A stretch of 52,448 bases of DNA from Geomonas silvestris. Its GTDB lineage: Bacteria > Desulfobacterota > Desulfuromonadia > Geobacterales > Geobacteraceae. Both the position numbers and the translations under genes were made by a program. Position 1 is the first letter of the stretch; each line of letters opens with the position of its first letter. The stretch covers positions 1 through 52,448 of the forward strand of contig NZ_BLXX01000021.1 in assembly GCF_014193515.1 (NCBI RefSeq), given 5' to 3'. Shown one piece after another: positions 25,464-35,057 of the stretch. Under the pieces are notes generated by a model. The model was not told the origin of the DNA and did no database searches. It was given only the letters and a program-made list of their open reading frames with translations.

Positions 25464-25895
25464 TTAGTTAACCTTGATGCCCGGAGCGAAGATGATCTTG
25501 TCGAAGGTGCGCTTCAGGGTCTTGCTCTGGAAGTTGATCATCGGCGGGGAATCCGGGAACTCGACGGTGTCGCCAACCTTCACCTTGGTCTGCATGACGG
25601 CAACCCACAGTTTCTGGCCATTCTCTTCAACCTGAACGTAGGTGTACCCGCCGGAGTCCATGGTCTCGGCGACCTTGCCTTTGTGGCCGGCGCCGGGCTT
25701 GATCTCCTGCGGCTTCAGGCCAGCATGGGGATCGCCACCACCGGGAGCGGCGGCAGGCATCTGAGCGGGAGCGGCAGGCATCTGGCCAGGTGCTGCTGCC
25801 TCGGGAGCGGACGCTTTCGGTGCTTCTTCCTTTTTCTTGCAGCCGGCTGCTGCCACAGCAACAATTGCCAACATGACTACTAAGGTCTTCTTCAC
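25464..25895 (-). CDS. Small lipoprotein with Ala/Pro/Met-rich linker
   Basis: This 143-residue lipoprotein has a lipobox with AAAGC (Cys19), then a low-complexity linker (about 25-57) of repeated PGQMPAAPAQMPAAAP-type words. A C-terminal domain (about 65-140; GKVAETMDSGGYTYVQVEENGQKLWVAV) resembles the small beta-barrel domain seen in proteins annotated NrfJ-related in delta-proteobacteria; that resemblance is from memory and not proof of function. It has its own minus-strand unit. The linker probably spans the envelope so that the domain can reach a partner. Confidence 0.65.
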   Translation of the reverse strand: MKKTLVVMLAIVAVAAAGCKKKEEAPKASAPEAAAPGQMPAAPAQMPAAAPGGGDPHAGLKPQEIKPGAGHKGKVAETMDSGGYTYVQVEENGQKLWVAVMQTKVKVGDTVEFPDSPPMINFQSKTLKRTFDKIIFAPGIKVN

Positions 25896-26011
25896 AGTTT
25901 CCTCCGAGTTGGATAAATTTAAGCTTTAACCCAACGGCAAAAATAGCACAACTGCTACGAGCGTTACAATAAAAAAAGTAAGCTTCTGGCACCGCTTTGC
26001 CGTTGAATACA

Positions 26012-29000
26012 CTACTTCCCGATGATCACCTCGCCTGTGTCGGTGAACAGCTTGGCGGGCAACTCAAAGACCCTCTTGAAGATGTTCAACACCCCTTTCC
26101 CCAAGGACTTGACCGGTATCGCGGTTACCCGGGGATCCTCAATGGGCCCCTTCGCCTCGAAGTAGGTGGTGATGAGCGAGCGGTCCTTGCCGGTCAGAAT
26201 CCACCCGACGATCGGGATGTGACTCACCACCTTGTCTACGGTCTGCAGCGGCTGCACGCCGATAGTGAGATCGAGCTCGTTGCGCGGCAGATCGAACTTG
26301 CCGACCGTGGAGATGTTCATGGCGTTACTGTCGATGTACAGGTTCTGCGTCGAGGCGATGCCGTCTTTCACCGCGAAGTCCCCGGTGATCTTGTTGAAGG
26401 GCATCCCCCCGGAGACCATGTCCGGCAGCTGTCCCTTGACCAGCTGGGAGACGTTCAGGATGGAGAACACCTTGGCCAGCGTGGAGAACTTCCTGATGCT
26501 GCCGTGCTCGACGCGCAGCTTCAGGGAACCCAGCGCGCTCTGCTTGAGCTCCTGGGCGGTCTCCCCCTTGGCCGAAAGGTCGCTTTGCAGCGACAGGGCT
26601 CCCACGACCTGCTGTTTCTTCACCCCGAAGGCGTGCAGCAGCTTGTCCGCCGAGACCTTCTGGGCGTTGCAGCTCACCTGGTAGCGGGTGGCGTTGGAGC
26701 CGAAGTCCATCCTCACCTTGCCGGTGATCTCGCCGTCCAGGCACCACACCTCGAAGGGCTGCAGGTAGACGATCTTGTCCTCCAGCTGGATGAGGGTTTT
26801 CAGGTGCTGGAAGGGGATGTCGCGGTACCTCCCCTCTGCCGCGGTCACCTGCGCCTTCATGGTGAAGCGCTTCCCCTCGGCCCCCTGCTGGCGGCTGCCG
26901 AACAGCGGGTTTAAGTCCTCCAGCTCCAGGTGCGGCGAGTTCACCGTGACGTCGACATGCGGGTGCTTGAGGTCCTGGATGCTCCCCTTCACCTGGAGCG
27001 TGCTGCGGCCGAGCTGGCCGGAGAGTGAGGCGATCTGCAGGGTGTCGTTGGTAAGGGAGACGGTTCCCTGCACCCGTTCGGCCCTGAGCTGCGTCTTGCC
27101 GGCGTTGAAACCGAGGTCGGCGAGGTCGAGCGACGGCGAAGCGAAGCTGACCGAGACGGTGGGGGACTTGAAGTTGCTCACGCTGCCGTGCCCGGAGATG
27201 CTGGAGCTGCCGAGCCGCCCCGCGATCTGGCTGCTCTCCACCGAGTCGCCGGCGAAGCGCAGGGTGCCGTTCACCCCGGTGATCGGCTTCATCTTCTCGG
27301 TCGGCTTGAAGGAGAAGCCGGCCAGCGAAACGTCGCCGGACCAGGAGGCGACCTCGAGCGTCGCCCCTTTCCCCTGCAGGGCGGCCTGCAGTTTCCCGGC
27401 CGGCTGGTACTTGCGCGCCGGCGGCACCAGCGGCGCCACCTCGTTGACCGCGAAGCTGTTGGTCCTCAGGTCGACGCTGATCGGGCCGCGGTACTGGCTC
27501 ACTGCAGTAGCCGAGAGGGAGAGCGGCGCCAGGGCGAAGTGCGACCCGGTGAGCCGGAACTGCTCCTTGTCGAAGCTGCCCCGGAAGGAGAGGGTGTTGT
27601 GGCGCCCGGCCGGTTTCGCGATCAGGTCGGGGAGCGAGTAGGAGGTCTGGGTGAGATCCCAGTCGCCGGAGAGGTTGTACAGCGAGGTGGTGCCCTCGCC
27701 GATCAGCTTCAGGGTCGAACCGCCGCTCAGGGTGGACTTGTCGCCGCGGCCGTGCCCGAGGAACCAGGCGAGCTCGCTTTGGTTGGGCTGCAGGTTCATG
27801 GCGAACAGGTAGCGGCAGGGGACTTCCAGGGGGTAGTCGGTGATGCGTCCCTCGAGGGTGAAGGGGGAGCTGCCGAAACGGCCGCTCATGCCGCGCAGCG
27901 TGAAGTCCTTGCCGGCCAGCTCCAGTTGACCCTTGATCCCGGTGAAGGGGGGGATCCCGGAGCCGTAGTTCACCACCCCTTCCTCGACGCGCGCCTTCAC
28001 GGTCAGGATGTTGTAGTTCTGCCCCCGCTCCATGTGCAGGATCTGGCTCACCCGTCCGTCCAGGCGCCCCTCGTCGAGCCGGTAGATGCCGCCGGCGATC
28101 TTCTGCTCGATGAAGTCGGCGGTGTCCTTCACGATGATCCCGTAGGGGATGTACTGCCTGAAGTTTTTCAGGTCGAAGCGTCCCATGGTCGCCTTGGCGG
28201 TGATGCGCAGGTCCTTCGAGTAGAGGTCCGAGAGCTTGCAGCTACCCTGCACGGCGAGGCCGTCCACGTTCGCCTTGAAGGCGGAGATGTTGAGATCGCG
28301 CTCGGTAAGCTCCAGCTCGTAGTTCGCCTTGACCAGTTTCGGGGTTAGCAGCGCGTGGAAGACCTGGGGGTAGTCAAGCCGCAGCCGGGAAACCTGCAGA
28401 TTCCCCTTCAGCTTGAAGGCAGCGAGCTTCCCCTTGATGTGGGCGTCCAGCTCCAGGTCGCCGGAGAGGCTCTTGAAGGGGAGGTAGCGCCCGAAGTAGG
28501 GGTAGAAGTGGGTGGCATCGAGCGCCCCCAGCTTAGCGTGCCCGGAGAGCTCGCTCTGGGTGAAGGGGGATCCCTCCGGGGCCAGTTTGGCGACGCCGGC
28601 CAGGAAGATGGGGACCTTGCGGGTCGGGTACTTCAGTGTCCCGGAAAGCTTGAAGTCGCAGTTTTTGCCGCGCACCAGGTTGCTGAGGTACAGGTCGGTG
28701 CGGGTCAGCTCGGTGACGAGCGGGGTCTCCGAGAAGGCGGAGTCGGCGAAGCTGATCTCGGCGTTTTTCAGCTCGAGCCCCTTGAGCGCTGCGGAACTCT
28801 CGGTCTTCGGGCGCTCCAGGAGGTCGCTTATGTTGAAGACCCCGTTCCTGTCCCGGGTCAGGATCAGCTTGGGGTGGTCGAGCTGCATGCGGCTTAACAC
28901 CAGCTCGCGGCGCAACAGCGGGATGAGGGCGATCCGGATGGTGAGCCGGTCCGCGGTCACGAAGTCGTCGACGCCGTTTTTCTCCTTGATGGTCACCCCG

Positions 29001-29212
29001 GTAAAGGTGAAGGCGGGGCCGTAGCGGAAGGAGAAATCCCCGATCTGGTAGCGCAGGTCGCGCTTGAGGGCCGTACGGACCTGTGCGGTGATCTCCGCCT
29101 TGTAGGTATCGAGGTCGAGGAACCTGAGGGCCAGACTCCCGGCGACCACCACGAACGAGATGATGGCTATGATGAGCGGCAGCACCCAGGCCCGCGCTCT
29201 TCTTAGTTGCAT
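26012..29212 (-). CDS. AsmA-like envelope protein
   Basis: This 1066-residue protein has one N-terminal membrane anchor (about 8-28) and a very long periplasmic part made of repeated beta-strand modules, with the AsmA-type start (LDLDTYKAEITAQVRTAL) and C-terminal AsmA-like features (GNFDLPRNELDLTIGVQPL-like strand, KGPIEDPRVTAIPVKSLGKG). AsmA/YhdP/TamB-type proteins are thought to form bridges for phospholipid transfer to the outer membrane. The ATG at 29212 has GGAG 6 bases upstream; a TTG four codons earlier is less likely. It follows the histidine kinase gene by 27 bases and is probably co-transcribed. Confidence 0.82.
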   Translation of the reverse strand: MQLRRARAWVLPLIIAIISFVVVAGSLALRFLDLDTYKAEITAQVRTALKRDLRYQIGDFSFRYGPAFTFTGVTIKEKNGVDDFVTADRLTIRIALIPLLRRELVLSRMQLDHPKLILTRDRNGVFNISDLLERPKTESSAALKGLELKNAEISFADSAFSETPLVTELTRTDLYLSNLVRGKNCDFKLSGTLKYPTRKVPIFLAGVAKLAPEGSPFTQSELSGHAKLGALDATHFYPYFGRYLPFKSLSGDLELDAHIKGKLAAFKLKGNLQVSRLRLDYPQVFHALLTPKLVKANYELELTERDLNISAFKANVDGLAVQGSCKLSDLYSKDLRITAKATMGRFDLKNFRQYIPYGIIVKDTADFIEQKIAGGIYRLDEGRLDGRVSQILHMERGQNYNILTVKARVEEGVVNYGSGIPPFTGIKGQLELAGKDFTLRGMSGRFGSSPFTLEGRITDYPLEVPCRYLFAMNLQPNQSELAWFLGHGRGDKSTLSGGSTLKLIGEGTTSLYNLSGDWDLTQTSYSLPDLIAKPAGRHNTLSFRGSFDKEQFRLTGSHFALAPLSLSATAVSQYRGPISVDLRTNSFAVNEVAPLVPPARKYQPAGKLQAALQGKGATLEVASWSGDVSLAGFSFKPTEKMKPITGVNGTLRFAGDSVESSQIAGRLGSSSISGHGSVSNFKSPTVSVSFASPSLDLADLGFNAGKTQLRAERVQGTVSLTNDTLQIASLSGQLGRSTLQVKGSIQDLKHPHVDVTVNSPHLELEDLNPLFGSRQQGAEGKRFTMKAQVTAAEGRYRDIPFQHLKTLIQLEDKIVYLQPFEVWCLDGEITGKVRMDFGSNATRYQVSCNAQKVSADKLLHAFGVKKQQVVGALSLQSDLSAKGETAQELKQSALGSLKLRVEHGSIRKFSTLAKVFSILNVSQLVKGQLPDMVSGGMPFNKITGDFAVKDGIASTQNLYIDSNAMNISTVGKFDLPRNELDLTIGVQPLQTVDKVVSHIPIVGWILTGKDRSLITTYFEAKGPIEDPRVTAIPVKSLGKGVLNIFKRVFELPAKLFTDTGEVIIGK

Positions 29213-29239
29213 TGCTGGCTCCAAGACAGCGGTTCCCGC

Positions 29240-31507
29240 CTAGGAGGCGGCGTCCGCCGGCAATTCGATGATGAAACGGCTCCCTTTGGGGTAGTTCTCC
29301 TTGGCCCGGATGAAACCGTGGTGATCGGTGATGATGGTGTTCACGATGGCAAGCCCCAAGCCCGTGCCGCTCTTCTTCCTAGAGAAGTAGGGCTCGAAGA
29401 GGCGCGGGCGGTCCTCCGGCGCGATGCCGTGGCCGTTGTCCGAGACGCTGAAGGTGGCCATCTTCAGTTCGGTGTTGAAGGAGCTGGCGAGCTCGATTTC
29501 GCCCTGCTCCTCGACGGCTGCCACCGCGTTGTCCAGAAGGTTGATGAGCACGCGCTTGATCTGGTCGCGGTCCAGCTGGATGAGCGGCATCTTCTCGTCG
29601 ATGGCGAGCTTGAAGCTTATGGAGCGGTGCGCCTCCTGGTACAGGGTGAGCGCCTCTTTCAGGATCCCGTTCAGGTCGTTGGGGGAGGGGACCGACGCCG
29701 GCATCCGGGCGAACTTGGAGAACTCGTCCACCAGCCCCTTCAGCTCGTCGACGGACTTGATGATCATGGCGGTACAGTCGTCGAAGACCCGCTCCTCTTC
29801 CTCGAAGCGCGCAAGGTAACGCTTCCTCAGGCGCTGGGCCGAGAGCTGGATCGGGGTGAGCGGGTTCTTGATCTCGTGGGCGATGCGCCGCGCCACCTCG
29901 CGCCAGGCCGCCATGCGCTGCGCCTTGATCAGGTTGGTCATGTCGTCGAGCACCACGACCATCCCCATGAAGGTGCCGTTCTCGTCCTTCAGGACGGTCA
30001 GGTTGGTGAGCAGGGTGAGATCCCCCTCGCGCATCGGGATGGTGATCTGGCGGGTGATGGAGTCCTGCTTGGCGACCACCATGTCGCGCAAGAGCCCCTT
30101 CACGATGTCCAGGTGTTCGGGCCTCAAGACCTCGCGGAAGTTGTGCCCCGACACCTTGTCCAGGTTGATGAGCAAGAGCTTCTCGGCCGCCTTGTTCACG
30201 TGGGTCAAGAGGCCGTCCTTGTCCACCGAGATGATCCCCGCGGTGACGTTGGCGAGCACGGTCTCCATGTAGCGGCGCCGCTGGTCCAGTTCCAGGTTGC
30301 TCTTCTGCAACTCGCTGTTGGTGTCCTGCAGGGCCAGCTGGTTTTCCCGCAGGTCCTGGGTCATCCGGTTGAACGAGGCGATCAGCATGCCGATCTCGTC
30401 GTGCCCGGTCTCCCCCAGGTGCACGTCCAGGTTACCCTCGGCCACCTGCCGGGTCGCCTCGGCCAGCTCCTGGATCGGGTTGGTGAGGCTGCGCGCCAGG
30501 TAGACCCCGAACCAGACCGCCAGGAAGATGATCACCATGGTGATCAGGAAGAGCGTCAGGATGTAGCCGGTGGTGATCGGGTTCTTCAGTATCTTCAGCT
30601 GGCGGAACTCGTGGTAGGAGGCCGAGATCTCGCGCATCTTGGCGACCATCGAGTAGGGGACGTAGTAGTTGACCACGATGACCCCGACCACGTCCTTCGA
30701 GTTCCAGTTGGAGTGCACCGGCACGATGCCGCGGATCAGGTCGGCCTTGCCGATCGAGTTCACCCGGGTGAACTCCTGCCCGGCGAGGCCGATGTTCAGG
30801 TCTTCCGAGGAGGGGTTGGTGAACTCGCCGGCCGGGAGCTTCGGGTTGGAGGCGCGGATCAGCTCCTCGCGCTGCGACGAGAAGACCTCGACCACCCCGA
30901 GGTTGTACTCCTTCTGCTTCTGGCGCACCAGGGCCTTCAGGGCAGGGAGGTTCTCCTCGTTCAAGAGCTTGCGCTCCTTGATGGCGTCGGAGATCTGCTG
31001 GCCGTAGTAGAGCGCGTTGGCCGCCTGGTTCTTGTAGTAGGTCTGCGCCACCTCCATCGACTCGTTCAGGGAGTTCTCCACCTGCTTATTGAACCAGTTC
31101 TGGATGCTGTTGGTGATGAATCCGGCGGAGACGAAGAAGAGGAGCAGGGTGGGGATGAGCGACAGCGAGACGAAGGCGAGCACGAGCTTGGTGCGCAGCT
31201 GGGCCCCGGGTGCGTTCTTGCGCCGCTCCACGAAGAGCTTCGCGATGTTGCGGAAGACCAGGTAGACCAAAAGGATGATGAGCAGGATGATGACGTTGAT
31301 GATGCCGAAGATCGTGATGTTGTTGCCGATCGGCACCTCGGAGTTGAGGCGCGACAGGTGGATCTCGGCGCTGGTCAAAAGCAGGATGGCAAGGAGCGAG
31401 AGGACGATGATGATCCCCTCGCGCTTTCTCTTGCGGAGCTCCTTGGGTGTCAGGGTGGAGCCTGCTGCTTCGGCTGCTGCCGTAGTCTGGTCTGGTGTCT
31501 TTGGCAT
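29240..31507 (-). CDS. NtrY-like sensor histidine kinase
   Basis: This 755-residue membrane kinase has two N-terminal membrane helices, a third near residue 110, a large sensor loop, a fourth helix near 325-350, then HAMP, PAS, HisKA (H-box RIAHEIKNPLTPIQL) and HATPase_c with N, G1 (DNGHGIAPED) and G2 (GTGLGLAI) boxes. The architecture is that of NtrY, usually paired with NtrX. No response regulator is adjacent; the downstream partner is the AsmA-like gene. The ATG at 31507 is chosen over a GTG one codon earlier by spacing from GAGTGG. A signal linked to envelope or nitrogen state is possible. Confidence 0.85.
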   Translation of the reverse strand: MPKTPDQTTAAAEAAGSTLTPKELRKRKREGIIIVLSLLAILLLTSAEIHLSRLNSEVPIGNNITIFGIINVIILLIILLVYLVFRNIAKLFVERRKNAPGAQLRTKLVLAFVSLSLIPTLLLFFVSAGFITNSIQNWFNKQVENSLNESMEVAQTYYKNQAANALYYGQQISDAIKERKLLNEENLPALKALVRQKQKEYNLGVVEVFSSQREELIRASNPKLPAGEFTNPSSEDLNIGLAGQEFTRVNSIGKADLIRGIVPVHSNWNSKDVVGVIVVNYYVPYSMVAKMREISASYHEFRQLKILKNPITTGYILTLFLITMVIIFLAVWFGVYLARSLTNPIQELAEATRQVAEGNLDVHLGETGHDEIGMLIASFNRMTQDLRENQLALQDTNSELQKSNLELDQRRRYMETVLANVTAGIISVDKDGLLTHVNKAAEKLLLINLDKVSGHNFREVLRPEHLDIVKGLLRDMVVAKQDSITRQITIPMREGDLTLLTNLTVLKDENGTFMGMVVVLDDMTNLIKAQRMAAWREVARRIAHEIKNPLTPIQLSAQRLRKRYLARFEEEERVFDDCTAMIIKSVDELKGLVDEFSKFARMPASVPSPNDLNGILKEALTLYQEAHRSISFKLAIDEKMPLIQLDRDQIKRVLINLLDNAVAAVEEQGEIELASSFNTELKMATFSVSDNGHGIAPEDRPRLFEPYFSRKKSGTGLGLAIVNTIITDHHGFIRAKENYPKGSRFIIELPADAAS

Positions 31508-31670
31508 CACGCCACTCTATATGAAAGTTTAGCGAAATTCAAGGCGTTAAGGCCGATTCGGGCGGTTTAGGGGGCTGCGGAACAGGGCGAGCCTTGCCCC
31601 TCGGTCTGTGGGGAGCTTTGCGGCAGACCTGCTGCAAGGTATCTCGGGAAATAACATCAAACCGGCAAAG

Positions 31671-31701
31671 AAAAAGGGTGAAGCTTTGGAAGCCTTCACC
31701 C
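31671..31701 (-). terminator. Rho-independent terminator after lpxC
   Basis: On the minus strand GGGTGAAGGCT pairs with AGCTTCACCC (31676-31701 region) and is followed by TTTTT. Confidence 0.85.
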
Positions 31702-31733
31702 TCTCGTTGTCAACGATTTCAGGTACTACTCGT

Positions 31734-32651
31734 TTACGCCTCGAGCCAGGAGAGTTCCGGAAGCGCGAGGTTAAAGGGGACGTTGGTGGCCTGCGGGGTG
31801 AACTCGACCAGCGCGAAGCAGTCGGTCCGCTTCAGAAGTTCGCGGGCCAGCTTGTTGTTCAGGTCGTGACCGGACTTGGTGGACTTCACGTGGCCGATCA
31901 GGCGGTGGCCGCACAGGGCCAGGTCGCCCACCGAGTCGAGGATCTTGTGGCGCACGAACTCGTCGGAGTAGCGCAGACCCTCGGGGTTCAGGACCCCTTC
32001 GTCGCCGATCACGATGGCGTTTTCCATGGAGCCGCCGCGGGCCAGGCCGTTGGCCTTCAGCATCTCCACTTCGGCCAGGAAGCCGAAGGTGCGGGCGCCG
32101 GCGATCTCGTCGCTGAACCCCTGCTGGGTGAAGACCATGGAGCGGGTCTGGCTGCGCACCGCCTGGTGGGCGAACTGCATGTCGAAGGTGATCTTGTAGT
32201 GGCGCGACGGGATGATGGAGATCTTCTTGTCCCCTTCCACGATGGTCACGGCCTTCTTGAGCACCAGGTACTTGCGCGGCTTGCTGCTCACCTTGGTGCC
32301 GGCTTTCAGGATCCCGTCGACGAACTGGGTGGCCGAGCCGTCCATGATCGGGACTTCCGGGCCGTCGATGTCGACGTGGGCGTTATCGATGCCGCAGCCG
32401 TACAGGGCCGCCATCAGGTGTTCGATGGTGGAGACGGTCGCCTGGCTGTTGCCGATGGTGGTGGAGAGCCTGGTGTTGACCACGTTGGTGGCGCGCGCCT
32501 CGATGGAGACCGCGGGGGTGAGGTCCACCCGGTGGAACACGATCCCGGTACCCGGCTCGGCCGGACGCAGTGTCAGGTTGATCGGTTTGCCGGTGTGCAG
32601 GCCGATGCCGCTGAACGCTGCTTTGTTCCCCAAGGTTTGCTGAAATATCAT
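31734..32651 (-). CDS. lpxC: UDP-3-O-acyl-N-acetylglucosamine deacetylase
   Basis: This 305-residue zinc enzyme carries out the committed step of lipid A synthesis. The N-terminal FSGIGLHTGK motif, TIEHLMAALYG (first zinc histidine), and HKILDSVGDL (second zinc histidine and aspartate) are present, as is the later catalytic-histidine region GHRLIGH. The length is typical. AGGGAG lies before the ATG. It stands as a single gene with its own terminator, not in the usual fts cluster. Confidence 0.95.
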   Translation of the reverse strand: MIFQQTLGNKAAFSGIGLHTGKPINLTLRPAEPGTGIVFHRVDLTPAVSIEARATNVVNTRLSTTIGNSQATVSTIEHLMAALYGCGIDNAHVDIDGPEVPIMDGSATQFVDGILKAGTKVSSKPRKYLVLKKAVTIVEGDKKISIIPSRHYKITFDMQFAHQAVRSQTRSMVFTQQGFSDEIAGARTFGFLAEVEMLKANGLARGGSMENAIVIGDEGVLNPEGLRYSDEFVRHKILDSVGDLALCGHRLIGHVKSTKSGHDLNNKLARELLKRTDCFALVEFTPQATNVPFNLALPELSWLEA

Positions 32652-32862
32652 AACTGGCTCCCTGCCACATTTAAATCAGTATGCGGACTATCTAGCAAGG
32701 AATGGGCCAAAAGTGTAAACAAAAGACAGGTTTGCAAAGTGGCGATAGCTCGGCAGGTTAGCGCGGCGGACAGGAGGGAGTGTCCGGTTCAGTGGGCAGC
32801 CAAACTGTGTCGTGTGGTGCAAAAGCTACGCTGGGTGTGTTTAAAATGCAACACTGGGGAAA

Positions 32863-32891
32863 CAGGTTGAGGTTAAGAAAACCTCAACCTG
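32863..32891 (-). terminator. Rho-independent terminator after the UbiB-like gene
   Basis: CAGGTTGAGGTT (32863-32874) pairs perfectly with AACCTCAACCTG (32880-32891) around a 5-base loop; minus-strand flank reads TTTCCCC. Confidence 0.8.
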
Positions 32892-32893
32892 AT

Positions 32894-34579
32894 TTACAGC
32901 CTGCCGGAGCGGATGATGGCGACCATCCACCAAAAGCCGATCAGGCCGGCGATGAGGTAGCCGAAGAAGGCGAAGGCGGGGAGCCCGAAGAGGAGCGGGC
33001 CGCGGTTGGCGTGCATGGCGATGGAGGAGCCGATCAAAAGGGCGGCGAGGATGAGGCTTAAGGAGAGCCGGTTCGCGGAGCGGTCCAGTTCGCGGGTGAA
33101 GCGGTCCAGGCCGCGGTGCTCCAGGTCGATGCGGAACTTGTTGCGGTTTATCTTGTTGAGCAGCTCGCGGATCTCGCGCGGCAGGTCGCGGGTGAGCGCC
33201 AGGTACCCCTCGGCCCCTTCGGCAAGCTCCCTCAAAAAACGCCCCGGCGAGTGCTGCTCCCTCAGGGCGTCCTCCAAAAAGGGGCGCAGGTGCGACACCA
33301 TGTTGAACTGCGGGTCGAGCTCGCGCCCCATCCCCTCGACCACCACCAGCACCTTGATGAGCATGGTGAGATCGGGGTGCAGCTTGATGCGGTGCGTGGA
33401 GATCAGGTCGACGAACTCGAGCAGCATCTTCCCCACCTCGATCTCCTTGAGCGGGATTTCGAAGTAGCTGTCGATGAAGTCGGAGAGCCCCTTTTTCAGG
33501 GAGCGCAGGTTCACCCCTTCGTTCATCTCGTTGAAGTTCACGATGGTGCGGATCAGCCCGTCCACGTCGCGCCGGATCACCGCGCTCAAAACGTCGGTCA
33601 GGTAGGTCTTGAGGCCCGGGTCGAGCCGGCCGATCATGCCGAAGTCCAAGAGGCAGATCACGTTCCCCGGCATGATGAGTACGTTCCCCGGGTGGGGGTC
33701 GCCGTGGAAGAAACCGTGGTCCAGCACCATCTTCAAGAAGGCGTCCGCGCCGCGGCTGGCGATCTCGCGCCGGTTCAGCTCGGCCGCCTCGAGCGCGGCC
33801 AGGTCGTTCACCTTGATGCCGCGCATGAACTCCATGGTCAAAACGGCCTTGGCGGTGGCCTCCCAGTAGACCCGGGGGAAGGCGAGGGTGGGGTCCTCCT
33901 GGAAGTTGTCGCGGATCCGCTCGATGGTGTGCCCCTCGCGGGCCAGGTCCATCTCGCGCCTAATGGTGGAGGCGAATTCGCGCACCACCCCGACGGGGTC
34001 GTAGATATCGGCGTTGGGGAGGTGGCGCTCCAGAAGCGAGGCGATGTCCATCAGGATGTCGATGTCGGTCTCGACCAGGTCGGTCACCTCGGGGCGGCGC
34101 ACCTTGACCACCACCTCCTCGCCGGTCAAAAGCACCGCCCGGTGCACCTGGGCGATGGAGGCCGCGGCGATCGGCTCCTCGTCGAGCTCGAGGAAGAGCT
34201 CGGTAGCGGAGACCCCCAGGGCGGCTTCGAGCTGCCCCTTGATCTGGCTGAAGGGGAGGGAGGGGACGCTGTCCTGCAGCCGGGCGAACTCCCGGATGAA
34301 GGCGGCGGGGATGATGTCCGGGCGGGTCGAGAGGAGCTGTCCCAGCTTGATGAAGGTGGGCCCCAGTTCCTCGAGGGCGAGCCGCAGGCGCTCGGGGGGG
34401 GACAGGTGCGCCGCCTTGCCCCCCGAACGGCGCAGCACCCGGCGGCTTAAGGCCGCCACGCCGGCCATATTCAGGTACTCCAGCAGGTGTTCCAGGCCAT
34501 AACCGGCCAAAACCGCGATGATCTGGCGGTAACGCCTGATGTTGCGCACGTTGCGGTTGAACTGCATCAGTCTCAGCAT
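32894..34579 (-). CDS. ubiB: ABC1/UbiB-family atypical protein kinase
   Basis: This 561-residue protein belongs to the ABC1/ADCK/UbiB family. The KxGQ motif (FIKLGQLLSTRPD) lies in the N-terminal extension, followed by an Ala-rich nucleotide loop (AAASIAQVH), VVVKVRRP with the ATP-binding lysine, HGDPHPGN and the LLDFGMIG metal motif. Two C-terminal membrane helices anchor it. These proteins support quinone biosynthesis or lipid homeostasis; here menaquinone would be the likely quinone. Its ATG directly follows the TGA of the phasin-like gene, so the two are translationally coupled. Confidence 0.88.
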   Translation of the reverse strand: MLRLMQFNRNVRNIRRYRQIIAVLAGYGLEHLLEYLNMAGVAALSRRVLRRSGGKAAHLSPPERLRLALEELGPTFIKLGQLLSTRPDIIPAAFIREFARLQDSVPSLPFSQIKGQLEAALGVSATELFLELDEEPIAAASIAQVHRAVLLTGEEVVVKVRRPEVTDLVETDIDILMDIASLLERHLPNADIYDPVGVVREFASTIRREMDLAREGHTIERIRDNFQEDPTLAFPRVYWEATAKAVLTMEFMRGIKVNDLAALEAAELNRREIASRGADAFLKMVLDHGFFHGDPHPGNVLIMPGNVICLLDFGMIGRLDPGLKTYLTDVLSAVIRRDVDGLIRTIVNFNEMNEGVNLRSLKKGLSDFIDSYFEIPLKEIEVGKMLLEFVDLISTHRIKLHPDLTMLIKVLVVVEGMGRELDPQFNMVSHLRPFLEDALREQHSPGRFLRELAEGAEGYLALTRDLPREIRELLNKINRNKFRIDLEHRGLDRFTRELDRSANRLSLSLILAALLIGSSIAMHANRGPLLFGLPAFAFFGYLIAGLIGFWWMVAIIRSGRL

Positions 34580-34900
34580 TCAGTCCCCGGCCTCTTCGTC
34601 GGCGCCTTCCAGGCGGGCGGCCTCCAGCGCGCGCACCCGGCGCTCCAGGCGCTCGAAGTCCTCGCGGGACACCATCCCCATGCGCTCCATCACCTGGCGC
34701 ACCTCTGCCTCCACGATCTCGGAGGTCCGCTGGCTGCCGGCCTGGGCCAGATCCTGGATCCGATCGATGAAGGCACGACCCTCCTCCTCGCTCATCTTGT
34801 AGCGCGTCTTCAATTCCTGCATCAGCTCCTCTCCCTTCTTCTGGGTGAGCGACGCAGCCCCCAGTGCGGTCAATGCCGCTTTTTCCAAAAGCTCCAGCAT
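34580..34900 (-). CDS. Phasin-like coiled-coil protein
   Basis: This 106-residue, largely helical protein (MLELLEKAALTALGAAS, then SEEEGRAFIDRIQDLA and a C-terminal heptad-rich RLERRVRALEAARLEG) resembles the phasin/PhaF-type family annotated next to PHA or ABC1 kinase genes. A helical amphipathic segment is followed by a likely leucine-zipper coiled coil. The ATG at 34900 has GAGGAGGT upstream; the longer open frame reaching 35317 runs into the next gene region and is rejected. The TGA abuts the UbiB-like start, suggesting the two act together, perhaps at a membrane or lipid body. Confidence 0.7.
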   Translation of the reverse strand: MLELLEKAALTALGAASLTQKKGEELMQELKTRYKMSEEEGRAFIDRIQDLAQAGSQRTSEIVEAEVRQVMERMGMVSREDFERLERRVRALEAARLEGADEEAGD

Positions 34901-34949
34901 GGTGCACCTCCTCATACGACATCGGATGTCATTGCACGGCTTGGGCTTA

Positions 34950-34977
34950 ATGATATCCTTGTAACTGCCAAAGTCAA
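34950..34977 (-). promoter_or_regulatory. Sigma-70-type promoter for the phasin-ubiB operon
   Basis: On the minus strand TTGACT (34977-34972) and TATCAT (34955-34950) are separated by 16 bases. A small palindrome, GACATC-G-GATGTC, lies downstream at 34917-34929 in the leader. Confidence 0.5.
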
Positions 34978-35057
34978 TGTTGAACCCCGTTGACTTTATT
35001 AGGGTTCTAGGCGATGCTCCGGGGTAACTACTCATGGGAGAAAAAACGGGAGCGCCA

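Noticed and set aside
25960..26011. Terminator after the AsmA-like gene
   Set aside because: There is a T-rich run on the minus strand but no convincing hairpin in front of it.
29207..31570. 787-codon plus-strand frame opposite the NtrY-like kinase
   Set aside because: Antisense shadow; the minus-strand kinase has all its motifs.
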